The position numbers were made by a program, and so were the translations under genes. This document shows positions 34,428-42,926 of a stretch of DNA of 64,000 bases, one piece after another. Position 1 is the stretch's first letter. Every line of letters starts with the position of its first letter. The DNA lies in the NCBI GenBank assembly GCA_934102215.1, contig CAKOSH010000002.1, positions 127,011 through 191,010 of the forward strand. Direction: 5' to 3'. The DNA comes from an uncultured Bacilli bacterium (GTDB lineage Bacteria; Bacillota_I; Bacilli_A; RF39; UBA660). The notes beneath the pieces were generated by a model. That model was not told the DNA's origin and made no database searches. It was given only the letters and a program-made list of their open reading frames with translations.

Positions 34428-35054
34428 CTATATTTTTCTATATAAGCCAATTGCTTTACCAAGAATAGTTACATTTTTTAATATAATAGGTTCAAGATAA
34501 TCATTTTCTGGTTGAAGTCTTATGTGATCTTTTTCTTTATAGAATCTTTTTAATGTTACTTCATTTTCATCAGTCATAGCTACAACTATTTCACCATTAT
34601 TAGCTGTTTTTTCTCTTTTAACAATAACGATATCTCCATCAAATATACCTACATTAATCATAGAGTCACCATTTACTTCAAGAGTAAATACATCTTTATT
34701 TCTAGGTAACAATTCTTTTGGTAAAGAGAAGAATTCATTAGGCTTTTCAATTGCTTCGATAGGACTACCAGCAGCAACTTTACCAAGTAATGGAACATTT
34801 ACTACATTATCTTTATCTTTATAATTTTTATCATATTCATTTGGTACAACTAACTCTATAGTTCTAAATTTACTTCCTGTTTGATTAATATATCCTTTTT
34901 TAGTAAGATTTTTTAAGTGTACAAACATAGTAGCAGTACTATTAAGACTACATAATGTGCATAATTCACGTATAGTAGGAGAATATCCATTTTTAGCAAT
35001 GAATTTTTTAATAGTTGTTAATATTTTTTCTTGTTTAGATGTTAACTTTTCCAT
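34428..35054 (-). CDS. lexA: LexA/DinR SOS repressor
   Basis: N-terminal winged helix (residues 1-65, YSPTIRELC) and C-terminal S24 protease domain. The self-cleavage bond is Ala95-Gly96 in VAAGSP; Ser131 (GDSM) and Lys169 (VTLK) are the catalytic pair. RecA-stimulated autocleavage de-represses SOS genes. The start is the ATG at 35054 with CCTCC on the plus strand (ribosome site) 6 bases away; the longer frame reaches into the promoter. A degenerate LexA box lies in its own promoter. Confidence 0.96.
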   Translation of the reverse strand: MEKLTSKQEKILTTIKKFIAKNGYSPTIRELCTLCSLNSTATMFVHLKNLTKKGYINQTGSKFRTIELVVPNEYDKNYKDKDNVVNVPLLGKVAAGSPIEAIEKPNEFFSLPKELLPRNKDVFTLEVNGDSMINVGIFDGDIVIVKREKTANNGEIVVAMTDENEVTLKRFYKEKDHIRLQPENDYLEPIILKNVTILGKAIGLYRKI

Positions 35055-35077
35055 ATTTTTCCTCCATTTATAAGTAA

Positions 35078-35106
35078 ATAATAACACACAAACAAATGAT
35101 TGTAAA
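35078..35106 (-). promoter_or_regulatory. lexA promoter with degenerate LexA box
   Basis: Minus strand: TTTACA (35106-35101), 17-base spacer, TATTAT (35083-35078). A CAAAC-AAAT-GATTG box at 35089-35102 lies in the spacer and fits the DinR consensus with a few mismatches, as expected for autoregulation. Confidence 0.6.
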
Positions 35107-35112
35107 TATTTT

Positions 35113-35757
35113 TTAAAGATTTAGTTTTGTTTTGATATAATTAGGTAATTTCTTAGATGGTTTAACTATTAAATATACTATTAAAGCAAGTATATCTCCA
35201 CTTATGAAATCTGCGACTACATGTTGTTTAGTAAATAGAGTTGATAACATTATCAAGATTGATATTATACATACTGATATTTTAGTGATTATGTTTGTAT
35301 TTTTGCTTTCACATACGTAAAGTATAAATAGCATGCTTATCGCACAATGTAATGATGGAAAGCAATTAGTAGGTGTGTCTATCCAATAAATGAATCTAGC
35401 AATTAATGAAAAGATATCTGTTCCTGTTACAGTAGGTCTTGCTACTGTTGATGGGTAACTTATGAATACAATGTTTCCAATCATAGAGCATAGTACATAT
35501 GATATAACATATTTAACAAATTTATCTTTATCTTTACAATATAAATAATATGGTATTAAAAATATCATTAAGTACCAAATACAATAAGGTATAAAAAATG
35601 CAGGTAAAAATGGTATCTTTGTGTCAATTGTATTTCCAATCAAATTAAGATTTCCTTGTAATAATTTAGATATAAAATATAATATTGATTGAATACAAAC
35701 TAAACATATAGTAGTAATTATTGGTTTTAATTCAATTTTTTCTTTTAACTTCTTCAT
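35113..35757 (-). CDS. PAP2-family membrane phosphatase
   Basis: Six predicted membrane helices. The phosphatase motifs are NCFPSLHCA (C2, catalytic His) and LFTKQHVVADFISG (C3 His/Asp); the first motif is degenerate (ARP). Such proteins dephosphorylate lipid phosphates such as undecaprenyl- or inositol-phospholipids; the substrate is unknown. ATG 35757 has no Shine-Dalgarno and sits about 9 bases from the predicted transcript start; a GTG at 35766 coincides with it. Confidence 0.85.
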   Translation of the reverse strand: MKKLKEKIELKPIITTICLVCIQSILYFISKLLQGNLNLIGNTIDTKIPFLPAFFIPYCIWYLMIFLIPYYLYCKDKDKFVKYVISYVLCSMIGNIVFISYPSTVARPTVTGTDIFSLIARFIYWIDTPTNCFPSLHCAISMLFILYVCESKNTNIITKISVCIISILIMLSTLFTKQHVVADFISGDILALIVYLIVKPSKKLPNYIKTKLNL

Positions 35758-35772
35758 ATAAATCACGAATTA

Positions 35773-35801
35773 ATTATACAGTAAAAAGAAAAATATATCA
35801 A
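35773..35801 (-). promoter_or_regulatory. PAP2 gene promoter (minus strand)
   Basis: TTGATA (35801-35796), 17-base spacer, TATAAT (35778-35773). Divergent from gene B with the LexA box in between; the start would be near 35766. Confidence 0.7.
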
Positions 35802-35804
35802 ATA

Positions 35805-35818
35805 AGAACAAATGTTCG
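35805..35818. promoter_or_regulatory. LexA/DinR (SOS) operator between PAP2 and surface protein B
   Basis: AGAAC-AAAT-GTTCG matches the Gram-positive consensus CGAAC-RNRY-GTTCG in all but the first base. It lies 1 base left of the -35 of gene B and 3 bases beyond the -35 of the divergent PAP2 promoter, so either promoter could be repressed. Confidence 0.75.
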
Positions 35819-35819
35819 C

Positions 35820-35847
35820 TTGCGGGGGGGGTAATTTATGCTATACT
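35820..35847 (+). promoter_or_regulatory. Promoter of surface protein B with G8 tract in the spacer
   Basis: TTGCGG (35820-35825) and extended -10 TGC-TATACT (35842-35847). Eight consecutive G residues (35824-35831) overlap the -35 end and spacer, now 16 bases. Slipped-strand changes of one base would shift spacing to 15 or 17. Confidence 0.65.
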
Positions 35848-35874
35848 TACTAATGAAAGTAGGGTAGATAAATT

Positions 35875-37212
35875 ATGAAAGATAACAAAATTTTAATTGG
35901 AACGTTTCTTGTATTGTTATTGCTTTTAACAACAGGACTTTCTTATGCATACTTTAGTACTGCTGTAAAAGGAAATGATAATGCAAAAGATGTAGTAGTG
36001 GAAGCTGGAACACTAAAACTTACATATACTGATGGACCAGCAATAAATGCACAGTATATAAAACCAGGATGGACTACTACAAAAGAAGTATCAGTAAAGA
36101 ATAATGGTACATTAGATGCTTATTACAATGTAATTTGGCAAACACTCACAAACACTATCACTAATAATGAATTAGTTTTAAGTGCAACTTGTCAAAGACT
36201 TAATGCATCAGGAACAGTAGAAGGAACATGCGATTCTATACCACAAGTACCAATAAGCGATATGACTATAGCAAAGAAAATAAATATAGAAAATGGTATC
36301 ACTCATAAGTATACATTTACAATTCTTTTCAAAGAAACAAATGCTAATCAAAATTATAATCAAGGAAAAGAATTTAATGGAGTACTTGGTATTGAAGAAA
36401 GCAAAGGCGGAGCATCTCCAGTAGCATTCAGCACTGATTCGTGGGATACAATAGTAAGTGCAGTAAAATCTGGAGACACAAGTGTTTACAATGTAGGAGA
36501 TACAAAAGAAGTTAATCTTGGAACAACATATGGAATACATACGTTAAGAATAGCAAACATGTCAACACCAAGTGAATGCTCAGGAACAGGTTTTTCACAA
36601 ACAGCATGTGGATTCGTTCTTGAATTTGCAGATATAATAACAACATATGCAATGAATGATACTGATACAAGTGTAGGTGGCTGGCCAGCAAGTGGCATGT
36701 ACACGTTTGTGAATAATGATATATATAACTCACTGCCAAGTGAATTAAAGAATGCAATAATAGACACAACAGTAGTATCAGGACATGAACTTGATGCATC
36801 AGCAAACTATACATCGACAGATAAATTATATTTATTAAGTACCGCAGAAATATGGGTAGATGCAGTATCAAATTCTAACAACATTAATAAATTATACGAC
36901 GATTCAAGAATAAATGAATATATTTTACCATTAGCAGATGTAGGTCCACTCGATCCCACTATTTTAAGTTTAACAGCTGATACAGCAAGAAATGTCACAA
37001 GACAATTAGATTATTATAAAAATTTAGGAGTAACAACTAGCAATTATAGTGGAGCAATAAAGAAAAACGGAACTATTGCTTCTGCTTGGTGGCTCTGTTC
37101 GGCCAATTCTAACTATGACAGTTACTTCTTCGTTGTGAATAGTAGTGGTTACTTCGGTCACAATTATGCTAGTACTACACGTGGCGTGGCTCCAGCCTTC
37201 CGCATTGGCTAA
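35875..37212 (+). CDS. SipW-type secreted surface protein B with variable DUF6273-like C-terminal domain
   Basis: Paralogue of the protein at 12382-13614. Same N-terminal membrane segment ending LSYAYFST and nearly the same first 170 residues, then the same C-terminal domain with an extra loop (residues ~325-370) around the TDKLYLLSTAEIW region. It ends WWLCSA...GVAPAFRIG; the segment after WWL differs sharply from A. Codons there are GC-rich and A-poor. ATG 35875 follows GTAGGG, with no alternative nearby. Its promoter holds a poly-G tract and a LexA box, which copy A lacks. Confidence 0.8.
   Translation: MKDNKILIGTFLVLLLLLTTGLSYAYFSTAVKGNDNAKDVVVEAGTLKLTYTDGPAINAQYIKPGWTTTKEVSVKNNGTLDAYYNVIWQTLTNTITNNELVLSATCQRLNASGTVEGTCDSIPQVPISDMTIAKKINIENGITHKYTFTILFKETNANQNYNQGKEFNGVLGIEESKGGASPVAFSTDSWDTIVSAVKSGDTSVYNVGDTKEVNLGTTYGIHTLRIANMSTPSECSGTGFSQTACGFVLEFADIITTYAMNDTDTSVGGWPASGMYTFVNNDIYNSLPSELKNAIIDTTVVSGHELDASANYTSTDKLYLLSTAEIWVDAVSNSNNINKLYDDSRINEYILPLADVGPLDPTILSLTADTARNVTRQLDYYKNLGVTTSNYSGAIKKNGTIASAWWLCSANSNYDSYFFVVNSSGYFGHNYASTTRGVAPAFRIG
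37072..37209 (+). other. Hypervariable GC-rich 3' segment of gene B (candidate DGR variable region)
   Basis: Equivalent of 13474-13611. Variable codons such as AAC/GGC, TAC/GAT, GTT/CGT, CAC/ATC and CGT/AAT differ at positions 1 and 2 with C or T third. The closing stretch from GGCGTGGCTCCAGC to TAATGT is almost identical in both copies. Confidence 0.45.
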
Positions 37213-37222
37213 TGTAATTATA

Positions 37223-37250
37223 AGTCATATGCAACAATATGGCTTTTTTG
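37223..37250 (+). terminator. Intrinsic terminator after gene B
   Basis: An 8-bp stem AGTCATAT/ATATGGCT with a 6-base loop, followed by T6. Confidence 0.88.
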
Positions 37251-37326
37251 TATATGAACATGTTTGAAAACTAATAACTAGCAAAATCATTATTTTTTTA
37301 GTATAATATATTCGAGGTGAAAGGGA

Positions 37327-38643
37327 ATGGCAAAACAAACAATATGTTTAGTAGGTAGACCTAATACAGGAAAGAGTACTTTATTTAATAGAATAGTTGG
37401 TAAAAAAGTAGCAATTATAGAAGATATTCCTGGTGTTACAAGAGATAGAATATATAGTCAGGCTAGTTATAAAAATATACCATTTTATTTAATTGATACA
37501 GGTGGTATTGATTTAAGTGATGGAGAATTTAACGAGGAAATAAGAATGCAAGTAGAAGTAGGTATCAATGAAGCAGATACTATTATATTTGTAGTTGATG
37601 GTAAAGATGGACTTACTACTAGTGATTTATTAATTCGTGATATGTTAAAAAAACAAGATAAAAAAGTAGTTGTCGCAGTAAATAAAATGGATAATAAATT
37701 ATCAAATGATAATGTATATGAATTCTATAGTCTTGGCTTTGATGATTATATTCCAATTAGTGCTGAACATGGTAATGGAGTAAATGAATTATTAAAAGCA
37801 GTTACTGATGGATATGAAGCAGGTTATGAAGAAGAAGATAATAATATTAAAATATCTGTTATAGGAAGACCTAATGTAGGAAAAAGTAGTCTTGTGAATG
37901 CATTACTTAATGAAGAAAGAGTTATTGTTAGTAATGTTGCTGGTACTACTCGTGATGCTATAGATACTAAGTTTACTTATAATAAAGAAGAATATACATT
38001 AATAGATACAGCAGGACTTCGTAAAAAAGGTAAAATATTTGAAGCAGTTGAAAAATATAGTTTACTTAGAAGTATGAAAGCAATAGATAGAAGTGATGTA
38101 TGTTTACTTGTACTTGATGCGACTACTGGAATAGTTGAACATGATAAACATATAGCAGGTTATGCTTTAGAAGCAGGAAAACCAGTTGTTATAGTTGTTA
38201 ATAAATGGGATACAATAGACGAAAAAGATGAATCTATGAAAGAATGGAAAAAAGATATCAAATATAATTTCCAATTCATGGACTATGCTAAAGTAGTATT
38301 CTTAAGTGCACAAACTAAAAAGAGAATACATACTCTTATGCCAGAAGTACTTGCATCTTATGAAAACTCTATTAAACAAGTTAAAACAAGTATAATAAAT
38401 GATGTTATAAGAAATGCATTTATTGAAACACCACCAGCATCATTTAAAGGTAAAAAACTTAAAGTATACTTTGCTCATCAATCAGGAACTAAACCACCTA
38501 GATTTGATATAGAAGTTAACTCTAAAGGACTTGTTCATTTTAGTTATTATAGATATCTTGAAAATAAAATAAGAGAGAATATAGATTTTAGTGGTACACC
38601 TATAGTAATACAATTTAAAAATAAAGGTGAAAAAGAATTATAA
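37327..38643 (+). CDS. der: Ribosome biogenesis GTPase Der (EngA)
   Basis: Tandem G domains for 50S assembly: G1 GRPNTGKST (residue ~10) and GRPNVGKSS (~180), DTGG and DTAG switches, NKMD and NKWD base-recognition motifs, then a KH-like C-terminal domain. 438 residues, normal length. ATG 37327 follows GAGGTGAAAGGG. A TATAAT at 37302-37307 with a poor -35 (TAGCAA) is the likely promoter. Confidence 0.98.
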   Translation: MAKQTICLVGRPNTGKSTLFNRIVGKKVAIIEDIPGVTRDRIYSQASYKNIPFYLIDTGGIDLSDGEFNEEIRMQVEVGINEADTIIFVVDGKDGLTTSDLLIRDMLKKQDKKVVVAVNKMDNKLSNDNVYEFYSLGFDDYIPISAEHGNGVNELLKAVTDGYEAGYEEEDNNIKISVIGRPNVGKSSLVNALLNEERVIVSNVAGTTRDAIDTKFTYNKEEYTLIDTAGLRKKGKIFEAVEKYSLLRSMKAIDRSDVCLLVLDATTGIVEHDKHIAGYALEAGKPVVIVVNKWDTIDEKDESMKEWKKDIKYNFQFMDYAKVVFLSAQTKKRIHTLMPEVLASYENSIKQVKTSIINDVIRNAFIETPPASFKGKKLKVYFAHQSGTKPPRFDIEVNSKGLVHFSYYRYLENKIRENIDFSGTPIVIQFKNKGEKEL

Positions 38644-38670
38644 ACACATGTTAAATAAATATGTGTTTTT
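38642..38670 (+). terminator. Intrinsic terminator after der
   Basis: An 8-bp stem AAACACAT/ATGTGTTT with a T-run. Confidence 0.85.
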
Positions 38671-38698
38671 TAAATATGAAATATGATAGAATTAGATT

Positions 38699-40465
38699 AT
38701 GAAAAAAGAAGTTAAAGATAAAAAGAAAAAGGTAAGTATATGGAAATATGTCAAGAAATGTTATCCATATTTTAAAAGAGAAAAGAAAGCATTAATTATA
38801 CTTATAATTATATCACTTATAATAAGTATATTTAATTCATTTGGACCTGCTTTAATGGCTAAAGTATTAGATTATGCGACTAGTAGTAGATTAGACGTGG
38901 CACTTAAATATCTTTTATTTGTAGTAGGTCTTGCATTAGTAATAGATTTTTTTGATAAAATAGTTTTCACTAGAAATTATACTAAGATTCAAGAAAGTAT
39001 TACTAATAATATAAAGAAAGATGTAATAAGTTCTTATTTTGAAATAGATAATAAAGAATTATTAAAGACATCAAGCGGAATATTCTTAACTAGAATAACA
39101 AGCGACCCTGATAATATTATTAATGCATTTGATGCTGTACGTGGTAATTTTACTAAAATACTTTCAAATATATTTGTATTTATATATATATTTCATATTA
39201 ACTTTGTACTTGGAATAATTACTGTTATTGGTACTATATGTGTATATTTAGTAGAAAAGTCAGCTATGGATAAATGGAATGCTTATAGAAAAAGAAGAAA
39301 TAAATTAAGAGATAGAAATACAACTATTATTAATGAAGGATTAAAAGGTACTCATGATATTAAATTATTAAATATAGTAGAACATTTTAAAAATAAAGTA
39401 AGTGGAAACTTAGATGAACTTTGTAATGATACAGTTGGTAGTATTAAAGTAGATAGTGGGTATGTTTTCTTAAGGACAGTTGTTGTTTATATTTTTACTA
39501 CTATACTTATTGTATTATCTATATATTTTGTTAAATTTGATGTAATAAAAGTATCATCATTAATCGCAATATTTATGTATAAAGATAGATTGTTTACTTC
39601 TATACTATATCTTGCTTGGACTGAAAGACAACTTAAAGAATTTGCTTTATCAGCTGAGAGAATATTTGAAGTTATAGATCACAGTAAATTTAATATAGAA
39701 CATTATGGTAATAAGAGAGTAAATGAATTAAGTGGTAAGATAGAGTTTAAGAATGTATATTTTAAATATGAAAAAGATAGTGTACTTAAAGGGGTTAGTT
39801 TTAATATAGAACCAAAGGACACTGTTGCGATAGTAGGTAAAAGTGGTAGTGGTAAAACAACTATTGTTAATTTGATAAGTAAGATATATGAAGTAGATAA
39901 AGGAAGTATCTTATTAGATGGAAATAATATTAATGATTTAGATAAATATTCTATTAGAAATAATATTAGTGTTATTAGTCAAAAACCATATTTATTTAAT
40001 ATGACTATTAAAGAGAATCTTTTACTTGTGAGTCCTAATGCTTCACAAAAACAGATTGAAAATGTATGTAAGATATGTGAACTTCATGATTATATAATGA
40101 GTCTACCTAAAAAGTATAATACTTTAGTAGGAGAAGGTGGTGTTACTTTAAGTGGTGGTGAATGTCAAAGAGTAGCTATCGCAAGAGCATTACTTATGAA
40201 AACAAATATTATATTATTTGATGAAGCAACTAGTGCACTTGATAATGAAACACAAGAAAATATACAAAAGGCTATAAATAATATAAGTAGTGAATATACT
40301 ATGATAATAATTGCTCATAGGCTTTCAACTATTAAGAATTGTAATAAGATTATTGTTATTGATGATGGTAAAGTATCAGGAATTGGTACTCATAATGAAT
40401 TATATAAAAATAATGAAATTTATAAGTCTTTATATGAAAAGGAGTTAAGACGAGAGAATGACTAG
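38699..40465 (+). CDS. ABC transporter, fused permease and ATPase (exporter type)
   Basis: Six membrane helices (residues ~25-305) and an ATPase domain: Walker A GKSGSGKTT (~380), Q-loop ISQKPYL, signature LSGGECQR, Walker B IILFDEATSALD, H-loop IAHRLST. 588 residues, a half transporter of the MsbA/LmrA type that dimerises; substrate unknown. TATGAT at 38682-38687 places the start about 4 bases from the ATG, with no Shine-Dalgarno. Overlaps tlyA by 8 bases. Confidence 0.9.
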   Translation: MKKEVKDKKKKVSIWKYVKKCYPYFKREKKALIILIIISLIISIFNSFGPALMAKVLDYATSSRLDVALKYLLFVVGLALVIDFFDKIVFTRNYTKIQESITNNIKKDVISSYFEIDNKELLKTSSGIFLTRITSDPDNIINAFDAVRGNFTKILSNIFVFIYIFHINFVLGIITVIGTICVYLVEKSAMDKWNAYRKRRNKLRDRNTTIINEGLKGTHDIKLLNIVEHFKNKVSGNLDELCNDTVGSIKVDSGYVFLRTVVVYIFTTILIVLSIYFVKFDVIKVSSLIAIFMYKDRLFTSILYLAWTERQLKEFALSAERIFEVIDHSKFNIEHYGNKRVNELSGKIEFKNVYFKYEKDSVLKGVSFNIEPKDTVAIVGKSGSGKTTIVNLISKIYEVDKGSILLDGNNINDLDKYSIRNNISVISQKPYLFNMTIKENLLLVSPNASQKQIENVCKICELHDYIMSLPKKYNTLVGEGGVTLSGGECQRVAIARALLMKTNIILFDEATSALDNETQENIQKAINNISSEYTMIIIAHRLSTIKNCNKIIVIDDGKVSGIGTHNELYKNNEIYKSLYEKELRREND

Positions 40466-41234
40466 AATAGATATTGAACTTGTAAATAAAGGTATATTTG
40501 AAAGTAGAAGTAAAGCACAAAATGAAATAAAAAATGGTATTGTTTATTGTAATGGTAAGTGTATTAATAAGGCTTCTTTTGATGTAAATTCTAGTGATGT
40601 CATTGAAATAAAAGGTGAAAAGTTAAAATATGTATCACGTGGTGGATTAAAGTTAGAGAAAGCGATTCATGAATTTAATATTGATTTAAAGGGTAAAATT
40701 CTTTTAGATATTGGTTCATCAACTGGTGGCTTTAGTGACTGTGCAATTCAAAATGGAATAAGTGAAGTTTATGCGATAGATGTAGGTAGTAATCAATTTG
40801 ATAAAAAATTAAGAGAGAATAATAAAGTACATTTATATGAGAATACTGATTTTAGAAATATTGATAATACTGTCATTAGTAAATGTGATATAGCATCTAT
40901 AGATGTATCATTTATATCAGTTACTAAACTTATGAGTAAACTTGAAAGTCTTGGTAATTTAAAAGAAATAGTTTGTTTAATTAAACCACAATTTGAGTGT
41001 GGTAAAGATATTGCTGATAAATATAAAGGTGTTCCTTTAAATAAAGAAGTACATGAAAATATTATTTTAAATATTATTAATTCATTTATGAATATAGGAT
41101 TTATGATAAATGGTCTTACATATTCACCTATAAAAGGTGGTAATGGTAATATAGAATATCTTGCTTATTTTAAGAAAGATGGTAAGAGAGAAGTAAATGT
41201 ATCAAAAGTAGTTAGTGATGCGTTTAGAATGTAA
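40458..41234 (+). CDS. tlyA: TlyA-family rRNA 2'-O-methyltransferase
   Basis: N-terminal S4 domain (residues 1-62) and FtsJ-like methyltransferase with LLDIGSSTGGFSDCAIQNG (SAM motif I), VYAIDVG and SIDVSFIS. TlyA methylates 16S C1409 and/or 23S C1920 in other bacteria; some members act differently. Starts within the ABC gene after AAGGAG. 258 residues, normal. Confidence 0.88.
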   Translation: MTRIDIELVNKGIFESRSKAQNEIKNGIVYCNGKCINKASFDVNSSDVIEIKGEKLKYVSRGGLKLEKAIHEFNIDLKGKILLDIGSSTGGFSDCAIQNGISEVYAIDVGSNQFDKKLRENNKVHLYENTDFRNIDNTVISKCDIASIDVSFISVTKLMSKLESLGNLKEIVCLIKPQFECGKDIADKYKGVPLNKEVHENIILNIINSFMNIGFMINGLTYSPIKGGNGNIEYLAYFKKDGKREVNVSKVVSDAFRM

Positions 41235-41248
41235 TTTTTATTTAAATA

Positions 41249-41276
41249 GCATTTAATACATTTTAATATTAAATGC
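41249..41276 (+). terminator. Hairpin after tlyA, directly before the tandem repeats
   Basis: A 10-bp stem GCATTTAATA/TATTAAATGC with an 8-base loop but no T-tail. Its last two bases are the start of the first 10-bp repeat. Confidence 0.55.
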
Positions 41277-41334
41277 GTTAAGTAGCGTTAAGTAGCGTTA
41301 AGTAGCGTTAAGTAGCGTTAAGTAGCGTTAAGTA
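41275..41334. repeat. Six perfect 10-bp tandem repeats (GCGTTAAGTA)
   Basis: Six uninterrupted identical copies, then GTTTTTACTAGCGTTC, which has a partial copy. Non-coding and about 40 bases upstream of an exporter operon. Ten bases is close to one helical turn, so copies face the same side of the DNA. Confidence 0.97.
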
Positions 41335-41377
41335 GTTTTTACTAGCGTTCATCAAACAGCATTATAGGAGTGTGAGT

Positions 41378-42289
41378 ATGAAAAAGTTTATAAAAAGTAA
41401 TATAGCAGTATTAATAGCATTTTTAATATTATTTATCTTTTCAACTATACTTTGCATAAGAAATATTAAATCTGCTAGAATAAACGAAGAGAGTAGAATA
41501 GAAGGTATAGAGGTATGTAAAGAAATATTAAAACATGATAAATATAATGAAATATGCCTTAAAAATATAGATGTTAAGCCTAAAAAAAGAAGTACACTTA
41601 AAACTTATTATGATATTATAAATGATAATGTTAATTATAATTCAACTTCTTTATGCACTGTCTTTTATTTTTTGATACCATTTCTTGTGATTACATCATC
41701 ACTTTATAATATAAGTAAGAAATTTAAGAATCAAGATATAAAAAATCATTTAACTAGAGAGAGTTATAACAAATATATTAAAGAAATATTTTTAGATTCA
41801 TATAAAAGTGTATTTATATGGCCAATGATTACTATATTACTTTTTATGTTTTCTTATATAATAAGTAATGGTTCATTTGAAATTGTTGATACTAATTCAT
41901 CATTTTCATATGAAATATTAAGTAAACCTGTTGTGTTTATGTTATCAAATTTATTAAATACAATATTTATGAGTTTCTTTTGGACTAATATAGCGCTCTT
42001 TATTGTACCAAATACTAGAAATTATATTGTTTCTGTCCTTGAAAGTATTATGATATATTTTGGAATCACTTTAACTAATACATTCTTTGTAATATTACTT
42101 ATTAGTAAGATCCTCCATAAAGATGTAGAAAAATATTTGGATTTCTTTGATGTTTATACTTACCATAATAGAGAATTAATTCCATTTAATATACTATGCT
42201 TAAGTATTGCATTAATAAGTGGATTACTTGTATCCTTAAAATATAAAAATAAAGAAAAAATAATTATGAAATTAGAAAGGAATTCATAA
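41378..42289 (+). CDS. ABC-2-type exporter permease, first subunit
   Basis: About six membrane helices (residues ~8-28, 98-115, 145-168, 185-215, 220-245, 270-288) with an extracytoplasmic loop after the first. It precedes an ATPase and a second permease, the usual layout of ABC-2 exporters for antimicrobial peptides or drugs. ATG 41378 follows AGGAG; GTG 41372 is less well spaced. Substrate unknown. Confidence 0.7.
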   Translation: MKKFIKSNIAVLIAFLILFIFSTILCIRNIKSARINEESRIEGIEVCKEILKHDKYNEICLKNIDVKPKKRSTLKTYYDIINDNVNYNSTSLCTVFYFLIPFLVITSSLYNISKKFKNQDIKNHLTRESYNKYIKEIFLDSYKSVFIWPMITILLFMFSYIISNGSFEIVDTNSSFSYEILSKPVVFMLSNLLNTIFMSFFWTNIALFIVPNTRNYIVSVLESIMIYFGITLTNTFFVILLISKILHKDVEKYLDFFDVYTYHNRELIPFNILCLSIALISGLLVSLKYKNKEKIIMKLERNS

Positions 42290-42290
42290 A

Positions 42291-42926
42291 ATGCAGATAA
42301 TAGTTAAAAATATATCTAAAAAGTTTAAAAAAGTTACTGTTCTTAATAATATTAATATGACATTTGAAAGTGGAAAAATATATGGTCTTGTTGGAAGAAA
42401 TGGTAGTGGTAAAAGTGTATTCTTAAAAATATTATGTTCATTTTATAAACCTAATACTGGAGAAGTATTATTCGATAATATAAATTATAGTTCTAATAAT
42501 AGTTTTCCACCTGATACAAGAGCATTAATAGAAAAACCAACTTTCTTTCCAGATTTAACTGGATTTGAAAATCTAAAATTACTTGCGAATATTCAAAATA
42601 AAATAAGTGATAATGAAATAAATGATACATTGGAAAAAGTAAACTTAATTCTTGAAAAAGATAAAAAGTATAAAGAATACTCACTTGGTATGAAACAAAA
42701 ATTAGGAATAGCACAAGTACTTATGGAAAATCCTAGTGTTATGATATTTGATGAATTATTTAATGGTATAGAAGATGATACAGTAGATAAAATAAGAAAT
42801 ATATTATTAGAACTAAAAAATCAAAATAAAATTATAATAGTAACAAGTCATATTAAAGAAGATATAGATATATTATCAGATGAAGTATACAAATTTAATA
42901 ATGGAAATGTGGAACGTATAAAATGA
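42291..42926 (+). CDS. ABC exporter ATP-binding protein
   Basis: Walker A GRNGSGKSV (~residue 40), signature YSLGMKQKLG, Walker B VMIFDELFNG, H-loop VTSHIKED. The SLGM signature variant is typical of ABC-2 exporter ATPases (bacitracin/lantibiotic-type). 211 residues. It overlaps the next gene by ATGA-type coupling. Confidence 0.9.
   Translation: MQIIVKNISKKFKKVTVLNNINMTFESGKIYGLVGRNGSGKSVFLKILCSFYKPNTGEVLFDNINYSSNNSFPPDTRALIEKPTFFPDLTGFENLKLLANIQNKISDNEINDTLEKVNLILEKDKKYKEYSLGMKQKLGIAQVLMENPSVMIFDELFNGIEDDTVDKIRNILLELKNQNKIIIVTSHIKEDIDILSDEVYKFNNGNVERIK

Noticed and set aside
41275..41334. CRISPR-like array
   Set aside because: The repeat unit is 10 bp with no spacers and no cas genes.
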